Position numbers and translations under genes: made by a program. From Candidatus Tritonobacter lacicola (GTDB taxonomy: Bacteria > Auribacterota > Tritonobacteria > Tritonobacterales > Tritonobacteraceae), in NCBI GenBank assembly GCA_030765135.1, contig JAVCDC010000124.1, positions 1 through 35,733 on the forward strand: DNA of 35,733 nt, written 5' to 3'. This document shows, one piece after another, positions 7,354 through 14,503 of this stretch. How positions within the stretch are numbered: position 1 is the stretch's first letter; every line of letters begins with the position of its first letter. Below the pieces are notes generated by a model. That model was not told the DNA's origin and made no database searches. It saw only the letters and a list, made by a program, of their open reading frames with translations.

Positions 7354-8883
7354 ATGAGGGCGAATCTCACGCTTGGCGATCTTCTGGATAGGGCGGCTGA
7401 AAGGTTTCCCGACAGGATAGCGATATACTCGGACAAGGGGCACCTCACGTACAGGGAGCTCCGCCGCCGTGTGAACGCGCTGGCGAACTGGTTTCTCGCA
7501 GGCGGGCTGCACAAGGGGGACAGGATCGCGGGGATGGTGAAAAGGACGCCCGCCCTGGTTATTTCCTTCCTGGCGGCCGCCAAAGCCGGCGGGATATACT
7601 GCCCTATCAACTACAAGCTTGCCGGCGAACAGCTGGGATTCCTGATAGAGTCGATCGACCCGTTCGCTATTATCGCAGACCAGGAACTCGAGAGCCAGTA
7701 CCGCTCGATCAGGGACGAGCTTTCCCCTGGCGCGGCGGTTCTCTGGGCCGGTGACGGGCCGTCAGGCGGCGAGGAGCTGCGAAAGGTGATCTCCTCGGCC
7801 AGGGGCGTCGATCCCATAGCCGATATCGATCCGTCCGACCCCGTTTACCTCAACTATACAAGCGGGAGCACCGGGGTGCCCAAGGGCGCCGTAACCACGC
7901 ACGCCAACCTCATGTGGAACACCATTTCCGCGATTGAGACGCTCGGGCTAACGCCGGACGATATTTTTCTCGGCATGTTCGCGGCTTTCTCCCACCCCCA
8001 CGACCTGTTCATGAGGGCGCTCTACCTCGGCGGGAGCATCGTGATGCTCGACTCCATCAATCCCCGGACGATCGTAAGGACGATCGCCACGTACCGTGTC
8101 GACCTGATGATGGGCGTCCCCTCGATGTACGAGATCATGGTCCCTCATATGCGTTTAAGGCGTGACGAGCTGGGGAGCTTGAGGATGCTCGAGCTTGGCG
8201 GGGCCCACGTAACGAGGGACCTGAACGACAATATCTACCGGATACTCGGTGCCCGGCTGGTGCCAGTCTGGGGAAGCACCGAGACCACGGGAATCGCCCT
8301 GGCAATGCCGGTGGACGGGGACTACAAGCAGGGGTCGGTGGGTAGGCCATGCAGATATTACAGGATCAAGCTGGTCGATGAGGACGGCGTCGAGGTAAGG
8401 GACGGTGCGGTGGGCGAGATGCTGGTCAGGGGGCCCGCCGTCATCTCGTCATACTGGAAGAACGGAGACGCGCTCTCATCGACGTTTGTAGACGGCTGGT
8501 ACCGCAGCGGCGACTACTTCAGGCGCGCCGCCGACGCGTACTATTTCTTCGCAGGGCGCAAGGACAACATGATAAAGGTCGGTGGTATTAAGGTCTTTCC
8601 CCTCGAGATAGAGAATGTCATAGCGAGCCATCCCGGGGTTGCCGAGGTCGCAGTTATCGGCGCCAGGGAGAAGCTCAGGGGGGAGATTCCCCGTGCCGTC
8701 ATCGTGGCTGGAAAAAACCCGTCAATCTCCGCGAAAGAGATACGGCGCTACTGCAGGGGGAAGCTCGCAGAGTATAAGGTTCCCCGGCTGGTCGATTTCG
8801 TAGAGGGCCTGCCGAAGACCGGCAGCGGCAAGCTCGACAGGAAGGCGATAAATGACATGTTCGGTTATCGTTCCCGTCCTTAA
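7354..8883 (+). CDS. AMP-forming acyl-CoA synthetase/ligase
   Basis: 509 aa member of the ANL adenylating superfamily: activates a carboxylic acid with ATP to an acyl-adenylate and passes it to CoA or another thiol. Core motifs are all visible: P-loop YTSGSTGVPKG (168-178), WGSTETTG, GWYRSGDYF, the hinge region GRKDNMIKVGGIKVFPLEIE and the C-terminal catalytic lysine in PKTGSGK (about residue 493). Substrate cannot be read from sequence; size and domain order fit a medium or long-chain or aromatic acyl-CoA ligase. It follows the reductase gene after 94 nt and overlaps the next gene, a glycosyltransferase, by 32 nt, suggesting a surface-lipid or glycolipid role rather than amino-acid metabolism. 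No good ribosome binding site precedes the ATG. Confidence 0.88.
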   Translation: MRANLTLGDLLDRAAERFPDRIAIYSDKGHLTYRELRRRVNALANWFLAGGLHKGDRIAGMVKRTPALVISFLAAAKAGGIYCPINYKLAGEQLGFLIESIDPFAIIADQELESQYRSIRDELSPGAAVLWAGDGPSGGEELRKVISSARGVDPIADIDPSDPVYLNYTSGSTGVPKGAVTTHANLMWNTISAIETLGLTPDDIFLGMFAAFSHPHDLFMRALYLGGSIVMLDSINPRTIVRTIATYRVDLMMGVPSMYEIMVPHMRLRRDELGSLRMLELGGAHVTRDLNDNIYRILGARLVPVWGSTETTGIALAMPVDGDYKQGSVGRPCRYYRIKLVDEDGVEVRDGAVGEMLVRGPAVISSYWKNGDALSSTFVDGWYRSGDYFRRAADAYYFFAGRKDNMIKVGGIKVFPLEIENVIASHPGVAEVAVIGAREKLRGEIPRAVIVAGKNPSISAKEIRRYCRGKLAEYKVPRLVDFVEGLPKTGSGKLDRKAINDMFGYRSRP

Positions 8884-9853
8884 CGGGAAGGCCACCATCG
8901 GCGGCTGCATCGAATCCCTCCTCAACCAGACCCTGCCCCGGAGCTCGTACGAGGTCATAGTCGTCGACGACGGCTCCACGGATGGGACGCCGGATATCGT
9001 CCGGAGATACGGTGTCAGGCTGAGCGTCGGTTCCCACCGCGGCCCTGCCGCTGCCAGGAACAGGGGCGTCGAGCTGGCGGAGGGAGAGATCGTCCTCTTT
9101 ACCGACGCCGATTGTCGTCCTGCTGAGAACTGGCTGGAGGAGATGGTCTCACCGTTTGATGCCGGCGATGTTGTTGCCGTCAAGGGGGCGTACCGGACCG
9201 GGCAGGCGGGCCTTGTGCCCCGCCTCGTCCAGGCGGAGTTCGAGGAGCGGTACAGGATGCTGTCGCGCTTCGAGCGGATTGATTTTGTGGACTCGTACTC
9301 GGCGGCCTTCAGGAAGGGTGTTTTTTTGAGGGCAGGCGGATTCGACTGCGCCTTCCCGCGGGCCGATAACGAGGACGTCGATCTCTCGTACCGCGTTTCC
9401 CGTCTGGGCGGCCGCATGGTATTCAACCCCCGGGCCGTGGTCTGCCACATTCATCCGGAGACGTTCTTCGAGTACTTCGGGCTGAAGCTCGGGAGGGGCT
9501 ACTGGCGAATGCTCGTCTACAGCCGTTTCCCCGGAAAGGCGGTCCGGGACACCTACACCCCGGCGTATCTCAAATTCGAGATCGCGGGCCTTCTCCTCGC
9601 CGCGCTGGGTCTGGCTGGCATGCCCTTAGCCAGGCTCCCATCACTGGTTGTTTCCGCCGCGGGCCTGTTGATATTTCTGGCCTCGACGCTTCCCTCCTAT
9701 ATGAGAAGCTACAGGGGATTCGGCCCGGCCGGACTCATCTTCATGTTCCTCCGGGCGGTGGCCCTTGCCGCGGGCAGCCTCTGGGGGCTCATTGTCCATC
9801 TGATTTCAGCTGTTCGTTGCAGGAACCTGCCACGAACGGCCGGAATTAGTTAA
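8852..9853 (+). CDS. Membrane glycosyltransferase, family 2
   Basis: 333 aa. The N-terminal GT-A domain starts SVIVPVLNG, has VVDDGSTDGT (about residues 36-45), the DXD-type TDADC (about 88-92) and an acceptor-region NEDVDLSYRV. Two to three hydrophobic segments follow in the C-terminal third, so the enzyme is anchored in the inner membrane facing the cytoplasm. It likely transfers a sugar from a nucleotide sugar to a lipid or growing glycan. The start lies inside the acyl ligase gene (32-nt overlap). The stop codon overlaps by 3 nt the stop of the convergent sugar transferase gene. Donor and acceptor unknown. Confidence 0.85.
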   Translation: MTCSVIVPVLNGKATIGGCIESLLNQTLPRSSYEVIVVDDGSTDGTPDIVRRYGVRLSVGSHRGPAAARNRGVELAEGEIVLFTDADCRPAENWLEEMVSPFDAGDVVAVKGAYRTGQAGLVPRLVQAEFEERYRMLSRFERIDFVDSYSAAFRKGVFLRAGGFDCAFPRADNEDVDLSYRVSRLGGRMVFNPRAVVCHIHPETFFEYFGLKLGRGYWRMLVYSRFPGKAVRDTYTPAYLKFEIAGLLLAALGLAGMPLARLPSLVVSAAGLLIFLASTLPSYMRSYRGFGPAGLIFMFLRAVALAAGSLWGLIVHLISAVRCRNLPRTAGIS

Positions 9854-11232
9854 AAGGCCCCGATTCCCCGGACAGTGGATAATATCGTCTTGAGGAAGAT
9901 GGCCATGTCCATGAAGAATGAGTGGTTCTCCATGTAGTAGAAGTCGTACTCGAGGTTTTCGTGGATCGGCACTCCCCGGTCGGCGCTGACCTGCCACAGG
10001 CCTGTTATGCCGGGCTTGACGAGAATCCTTTGCCGCGTGTTGCTGTCGTAGTGCTCCACGATGAACGGCATCTCGGGCCTCGGCCCGACGATGCTCATGT
10101 CTCCCCTGAGGACGTTCCACAGTTGCGGTAGCTCGTCCAGGCTCGTCCGGCGGAGAAAGCGGCCGACCCTGGTAACGCGGGAATCGTTGCCGCCAGTTGG
10201 GGCGTAGTCGTACTTGGGCAGCATTGCGTACATGGTGCGGAATTTCCAGAGCCTGAAGACCCTGCCGTTCAGGCCGATCCTCTTCTGGTTGAAGAGAGCC
10301 GGGCCGGGAGAGTTCTTCTTGATGAGGATGATCGTGATGAGGAACAGGGGGGAGAGCAGGAAGAGCAGCAGGGCCGAGATCATGATGTCGAAAACCCTCT
10401 TGGCGATTCTCTTCGGGAGGCCCATCCTGAAGTCGGCCATGCCTATGGCCGGCATCTGGGCGATGTCGAAGATATCCGACCTCCGGAACGCCGTTCTGGT
10501 GATGTCCGGTATGATCCAGAATTTCACGCCAAGCTTCCGGCACTCGTCGATCAGCTTCCACGTCTTCTTGTGGGGTGTGTCCATTCCCGCGATTAGGACG
10601 CCGTCTATTCCCATGCTGTCTATCACCTGGCCTGCAGTCTCCACGCCGCCGACGGTCGGCAGGAGGTCCTCCGCTGCATGCCCCGGGTTAACGTCGCCGT
10701 TTAGGAATCCGACGGGCTTGTAGCCGAACTTCGGAGATTGCAGCATGACCTTGGCGATCTTCTTGCCGAGGTCCCCGGCGGGGTAGATGAGGACGTGGCT
10801 GACTCCGAGTCCGGCCTTGTGGAAGTGCTGCTCGAGCTGAAAAAAGAGGAATCTCTCGAAGAGCATGAGGACGACGACGCAGAGCGAGAAAAGACATATA
10901 TAAAGCCTGGGCAGGAAGAAGCCCCTGATGAAGAAAGTGATGGACATGAATATAAGAAGGCCCATGAAGGAGCCCTTGAGTATGAGTTGCATCTCGTGAA
11001 TGTTCATCAAGCTGGAGCGCTTCTTGTACAGGCCCACGGCGAAGAACGTGGCCAGCTGGATTGCAGAGAGTGAGATGAGGATAGGGATGTTGAGGTGCCT
11101 GATGGTTAATCCCTTCACGATGAAGCGGAATCGCTCGGCAAGATAGAGGGAGAGGAGGATCACGGCGAAGTCCGCCACTACTTCACAAACGGTGATTATG
11201 GCAAATGCGTTTTTCTTTATAAATGCGTTCAT
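9850..11232 (-). CDS. Polyprenyl-phosphate sugar (glycosyl)phosphotransferase starting exopolysaccharide synthesis
   Basis: 460 aa, bacterial sugar transferase family (WbaP/EpsL/CpsE-like). It moves a sugar-1-phosphate from a nucleotide sugar to undecaprenyl phosphate at the inner membrane. The N-terminal ~115 residues hold four or five membrane helices, a Rossmann-like CoA-binding region follows ([19 protein letters not shown]), then a further membrane segment (about 270-295) and the catalytic C-terminal domain with [41 protein letters not shown] and [11 protein letters not shown]. Full length for the long form of the family. It sits tail to tail with a glycosyltransferase gene. The glycan it starts cannot be named. 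Confidence 0.9.
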   Translation of the reverse strand: MNAFIKKNAFAIITVCEVVADFAVILLSLYLAERFRFIVKGLTIRHLNIPILISLSAIQLATFFAVGLYKKRSSLMNIHEMQLILKGSFMGLLIFMSITFFIRGFFLPRLYICLFSLCVVVLMLFERFLFFQLEQHFHKAGLGVSHVLIYPAGDLGKKIAKVMLQSPKFGYKPVGFLNGDVNPGHAAEDLLPTVGGVETAGQVIDSMGIDGVLIAGMDTPHKKTWKLIDECRKLGVKFWIIPDITRTAFRRSDIFDIAQMPAIGMADFRMGLPKRIAKRVFDIMISALLLFLLSPLFLITIILIKKNSPGPALFNQKRIGLNGRVFRLWKFRTMYAMLPKYDYAPTGGNDSRVTRVGRFLRRTSLDELPQLWNVLRGDMSIVGPRPEMPFIVEHYDSNTRQRILVKPGITGLWQVSADRGVPIHENLEYDFYYMENHSFFMDMAIFLKTILSTVRGIGAF

Positions 11233-11566
11233 GTCTGTAAATTGAGGTTAAGCGATATATTGCGCGCAAATCAAGCGGAAAGCCCCTGTATTTTAACGCC
11301 GTTTCTCCGGTGATGGTTTAATCAGGCGGTAAAGCATGCGTGCTCGCCCCCGCTTATCATATCCCTTCTTTCACCGTTTAAAAACGATACATTATCCTGA
11401 GTGGTGAAAGGCGTCACAGCGGATTGCTTCTTCACATATGAAGAAAGCAAGAAGCATGCCATTGTTTAAAGCGAGGAGCGATAGGAGGAGGATCTACGTC
11501 CTGGAGGCGTTTTTCCCGGCTTGCCAACATCGTTGGCGCAAGGATGGCCAGTGTACCTTTCGTATG
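11233..11566. other. Intergenic region between sugar transferase start and NfnB-like stop
   Basis: 334 nt with no credible gene; short frames here lack family resemblance and ribosome binding sites. It must hold the promoter of the minus-strand sugar transferase. The only structure seen is an imperfect hairpin at 11424-11450 (TTGCTTCTTCA against CATATGAAGAAAGCAA, 11 pairs with one bulge). No run of T follows it on either strand, so it is not a convincing terminator. Confidence 0.5.
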
Positions 11567-12994
11567 TCAGCCTCGGGGAGTGCCCGTTCCACCGGAGGAG
11601 AGGTAATTGTCTATATCCTGCGCCGCCCTCTTTCCAGCCCCCATGGCCTCTATCACAGTTGCGGCGCCGGTAACGATGTCGCCGCCCGCCCACACTCCGT
11701 CTTTGGAGGTCCTTCCGGCGTCCGGGTCTGCTATGATGTAGCTCTTCCTGTTCGTCTCAAGGCCTGGCGTGAGGGAGGGAAGAAGGGGGTTGGCCGTGGT
11801 CCCGATGCCGACTATAACGGTGCCCACCTCGATGGTGAACTCGCTGCCATCTATAGGGACCGGGCGTCTTCGCCCGCTTTCGTCGGGTTCCCCCAGCTCC
11901 ATTCTGATGCACTCCGCGGCCCTGACGCGGCCGTCCGGATCCCCGAGGTATCTCGTGGGGGCTGCCAGGAAGTCTATGACGACGCCCTCCTCCACCCCGT
12001 GCTCTATCTCCTCATCCCGCGCCGGCATCTCGGCCCTGGATCTTCTGTAGATGATCCTGACTTCTTCCGCACCCAGCCTGAGGGCGGTCCGTGCCGAGTC
12101 CATCGCCGTGTTCCCCCCGCCGATCACAGCCACCTTTTTGCATACGGGTACCGGTGTGTCGTATTCCGGGAAGAGGTAGCCCTTCATGAGGTTGACCCTG
12201 GTCAGGAACTCGTTTGACGAGAGGATGCCGTTGAGATTTTCGCCGGGTATGCCCATGTATCGCGGCGCTCCTGCCCCGATGCCTATAAAGACGGCCGAGT
12301 ATCCCATGGAGAAGAGTTCGTCCACGGTGTGGTAGCGCCCGACGACCGCGTCGGTGACGAACTCTACTCCCAGCCCGCGCAGGTAATCGACCTCGGCATC
12401 GACTATTTTTTTCGGGAGCCTGAATTCGGGTATGCCGTAGACGAGGACGCCGCCAGGCTTATGGAGGGCCTCGAAGACCGTGACGCCGTACCCCGCCTTC
12501 ACGAGGTCGCCGGCGCATGTCAGTCCGGCCGGCCCGGCCCCCACGACGGCTACCTTCGTACCCTTCCGCACGGGCTTTGCGGGTAGAACCATCTCGCCGC
12601 TTTCACGCTCATAGTCCGCGGCAAATCGCTCCAGTCTGCCGATTGCGACTGGTTCGCCTTTATTGCCGAGGATGCACGCTGTTTCGCACTGGTCCTCCTG
12701 GGGGCAGACCCTTCCGCAGATGGCCGGGAGGCTGTTCGCCTCCTTGAGTTTGCGGGCGCTCTCCACGAAGTGCCCCTCCTCGATGAGGCGTATGAAGGCC
12801 GGGATGTCTATCTCGACGGGGCAGCCCGCGATGCACTTTGGGTCTTTGCACTGGATGCACCTCGAGGCTTCGAGCTTTGCCGTCTCGGGGGAGTAGCCCA
12901 GGGGGACCTCGTCGAAGTTCTTGACCCTGGCGGCGGCGTCCTGCATCGGCATCTCCTGCCGAGGCGGCCTCTTTTTTTTCTTATCCTTTTCCAT
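11567..12994 (-). CDS. gltD: NfnB/GltD-like NADPH-dependent flavoprotein, glutamate synthase small-subunit family
   Basis: 475 aa. Two iron-sulfur cysteine groups lie at the N terminus: Cys46, Cys49, Cys54, Cys58 and Cys93, Cys97, Cys103, Cys107. FAD-binding GAGPAG (152-157), the family signature YGIPEFRLPK and an NADPH-binding GGGNTAMD follow. The family includes the GltD small subunit of glutamate synthase, NfnB of NADH-dependent ferredoxin:NADP+ oxidoreductase and SudA of sulfide dehydrogenase; the stand-alone form (often named gltA or homotetrameric glutamate synthase small subunit) pairs with an NfnA/SudB protein. Such a protein is encoded at 5429-6280, 5.3 kb away on the opposite strand; no glutamate synthase large subunit is present. 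An Nfn-like complex is therefore the best reading. The lysine-rich first ~15 residues are normal for the family. An AT-rich leader with no strong ribosome binding site precedes it. Confidence 0.87.
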   Translation of the reverse strand: MEKDKKKKRPPRQEMPMQDAAARVKNFDEVPLGYSPETAKLEASRCIQCKDPKCIAGCPVEIDIPAFIRLIEEGHFVESARKLKEANSLPAICGRVCPQEDQCETACILGNKGEPVAIGRLERFAADYERESGEMVLPAKPVRKGTKVAVVGAGPAGLTCAGDLVKAGYGVTVFEALHKPGGVLVYGIPEFRLPKKIVDAEVDYLRGLGVEFVTDAVVGRYHTVDELFSMGYSAVFIGIGAGAPRYMGIPGENLNGILSSNEFLTRVNLMKGYLFPEYDTPVPVCKKVAVIGGGNTAMDSARTALRLGAEEVRIIYRRSRAEMPARDEEIEHGVEEGVVIDFLAAPTRYLGDPDGRVRAAECIRMELGEPDESGRRRPVPIDGSEFTIEVGTVIVGIGTTANPLLPSLTPGLETNRKSYIIADPDAGRTSKDGVWAGGDIVTGAATVIEAMGAGKRAAQDIDNYLSSGGTGTPRG

Positions 12995-13145
12995 GAAAAT
13001 TTATATGCCTATATTATCAATTCCGGGGATGTAGCTTTAAAATACTATCCACAGCCTTCGCTGTCGTTCAAACAAATATTTTCTCGATTAGACAGGCTAA
13101 AAATTTGTGAAGAGATTTAGGTGTGAGCCTGGCAATTAGTCAAGC

Positions 13146-14009
13146 TTAAGGAAGTATGTCAGAGAAAATATTCCGCATGCCGCGTTCGAACAGGACGCCG
13201 ATGACGTAGTCCCTGTATTCGGGCGTGGACCTCACGTCGCCGATGGCCATCGATTCCGACGAGACGCTCTTGGCAGCTTCTTCTATAAGGCTGCCGGAAA
13301 TCTTCCTGCCCTTGAGGAGGGTTTCCGTTTTCGGGCACCTGATTACGGTCGGGGCGACGGCGCCGAGGGCCACCCTCGCTTCTTCTATTTTGCCGTTCGC
13401 AATGTGCAGGACCGCCGCAACGGAGGCCTTGGATATGGCCAGCGCCTTCCTCTGTCCGATCTTCTTGAAGAAGCCCTTGTCTTGCTCCATCATCTTCGGG
13501 AAGCCTATCTCTATTATAAGCTCGTCTTCCTTCAGGACTGTTTTGCCGGGCCCGGTGAAAAAATCCTCCACGGCGACGACTCTACGCCCCTCCTTTCCCA
13601 CTAGCGTGATATGCGCTCCGAGCGCGTAGATGGGAGGTATGCCGTCGGCCGCGGGGGAGGCATTGGCGATGTTTCCACCGATTGTGGCGGCGTTCTGTAT
13701 CTGGGGAGCCCCGATCTCCAGTGCGCCCTGGCGCAGTATGTAGCCGAATCTCTCTATCAGGGGGGAGGAGCCGATATCGGCGTAGCTCGCCAGCGAGCCT
13801 ATGGCAACGGTGCCGTCGGCTTCCCTGATCTCTTTCAGGGACTCGATGAAAGAAAGGTCTATCAGCGCTTCGGGCCGTACGGCGTCCTCCTTCAACTTTA
13901 CGAGGAGGTCGGTACCGCCTGCCAGGAAGGAGGCCTTCTTTCCGAGGCGGGCCTTCATCTCTATCGCCTCTTCGGCGGACTTCGGCCTCAGGTAATCGAA
14001 AGGTCTCAC
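13146..14009 (-). CDS. Molybdenum hydroxylase FAD-binding subunit (xanthine dehydrogenase/CoxM family)
   Basis: 287 aa, the usual size. FAD contacts are AGGTD (residues 30-34) and the ATIGGNIANASPAAD stretch (108-122). This subunit carries electrons from the iron-sulfur subunit to an acceptor such as NAD+. It shows no cysteine-rich loop of the kind found in 4-hydroxybenzoyl-CoA reductase. Its ATG overlaps the stop of the iron-sulfur subunit by 4 nt; it is the last gene of the three-gene operon. A 151-nt AT-rich spacer follows before the NfnB-like gene. Confidence 0.92.
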   Translation of the reverse strand: MRPFDYLRPKSAEEAIEMKARLGKKASFLAGGTDLLVKLKEDAVRPEALIDLSFIESLKEIREADGTVAIGSLASYADIGSSPLIERFGYILRQGALEIGAPQIQNAATIGGNIANASPAADGIPPIYALGAHITLVGKEGRRVVAVEDFFTGPGKTVLKEDELIIEIGFPKMMEQDKGFFKKIGQRKALAISKASVAAVLHIANGKIEEARVALGAVAPTVIRCPKTETLLKGRKISGSLIEEAAKSVSSESMAIGDVRSTPEYRDYVIGVLFERGMRNIFSDILP

Positions 14010-14503
14010 CGTGTCTCTCCTCCGCCCCCGGCATTTTTAAGCTTCTGCGCGGCCGCCCGCACGGCGTTGACTATCTTTGTGTAGCCCGTGCACCGGCACA
14101 GGTTGCCGCTGATGCCGGTTTTTATCTCGTCATCGGTCGGGTCGGGATTCCTGTCCAGGAGGAACTTTGCCGATATAACCATGCCGGGTGTGCAGTATCC
14201 GCACTGGATTGCACCCTCTTCGATAAAAGCCTCCTGGATGGGGTGGAGCTTTCCTTCATTCTCCAGCCCCTCTATGGTCGTGACCTCTTTCCCGTCGACC
14301 TGCGCGGCAAGTACAAGGCAGCTGTTCATGCTCTTGCCGTTTATCAGGACGGCGCACGCGCCGCATTCGCCCTTGTCGCATCCGATCTTCGTGCCGGTGA
14401 GGCCGAGTTCCTTGCGGAGCAGGTGTACGAGCGTCATGTTCGCGGGAACCGTGACTTTCGTTTTAGCTCCGTTCAGCGTGAATTCTATGTTGACCGTCTT
14501 CAT
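14006..14503 (-). CDS. Molybdenum hydroxylase [2Fe-2S] subunit (CoxS/XdhC-type small subunit)
   Basis: 165 aa. Two [2Fe-2S] clusters are evident: the plant-ferredoxin type Cys42, Cys47, Cys50, Cys62 (GCDKGECGAC) and the second, helical type Cys101, Cys104, Cys136, Cys138 (CGYC and CRC). It passes electrons from the molybdenum site to the FAD subunit. Start and stop codons overlap those of both neighbouring subunits by 4 nt, so the three are tightly coupled in the order large, small, FAD. Confidence 0.95.
   Translation of the reverse strand: MKTVNIEFTLNGAKTKVTVPANMTLVHLLRKELGLTGTKIGCDKGECGACAVLINGKSMNSCLVLAAQVDGKEVTTIEGLENEGKLHPIQEAFIEEGAIQCGYCTPGMVISAKFLLDRNPDPTDDEIKTGISGNLCRCTGYTKIVNAVRAAAQKLKNAGGGGETR

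Noticed and set aside
11424-11450. Rho-independent terminator after the NfnB-like gene
   Set aside because: The imperfect hairpin has no T run on the minus strand and lies over 110 nt past the stop.
11438-12217. Long plus-strand frame opposite the NfnB-like gene
   Set aside because: No recognisable domain, and almost all of it lies antisense to a gene with complete iron-sulfur, FAD and NADPH motifs.
11567-12994. Glutamate synthase small subunit acting with a large subunit
   Set aside because: No glutamate synthase large-subunit gene is in the window, while an NfnA-like partner is; assignment as NfnB-like preferred, though the family name is kept open.
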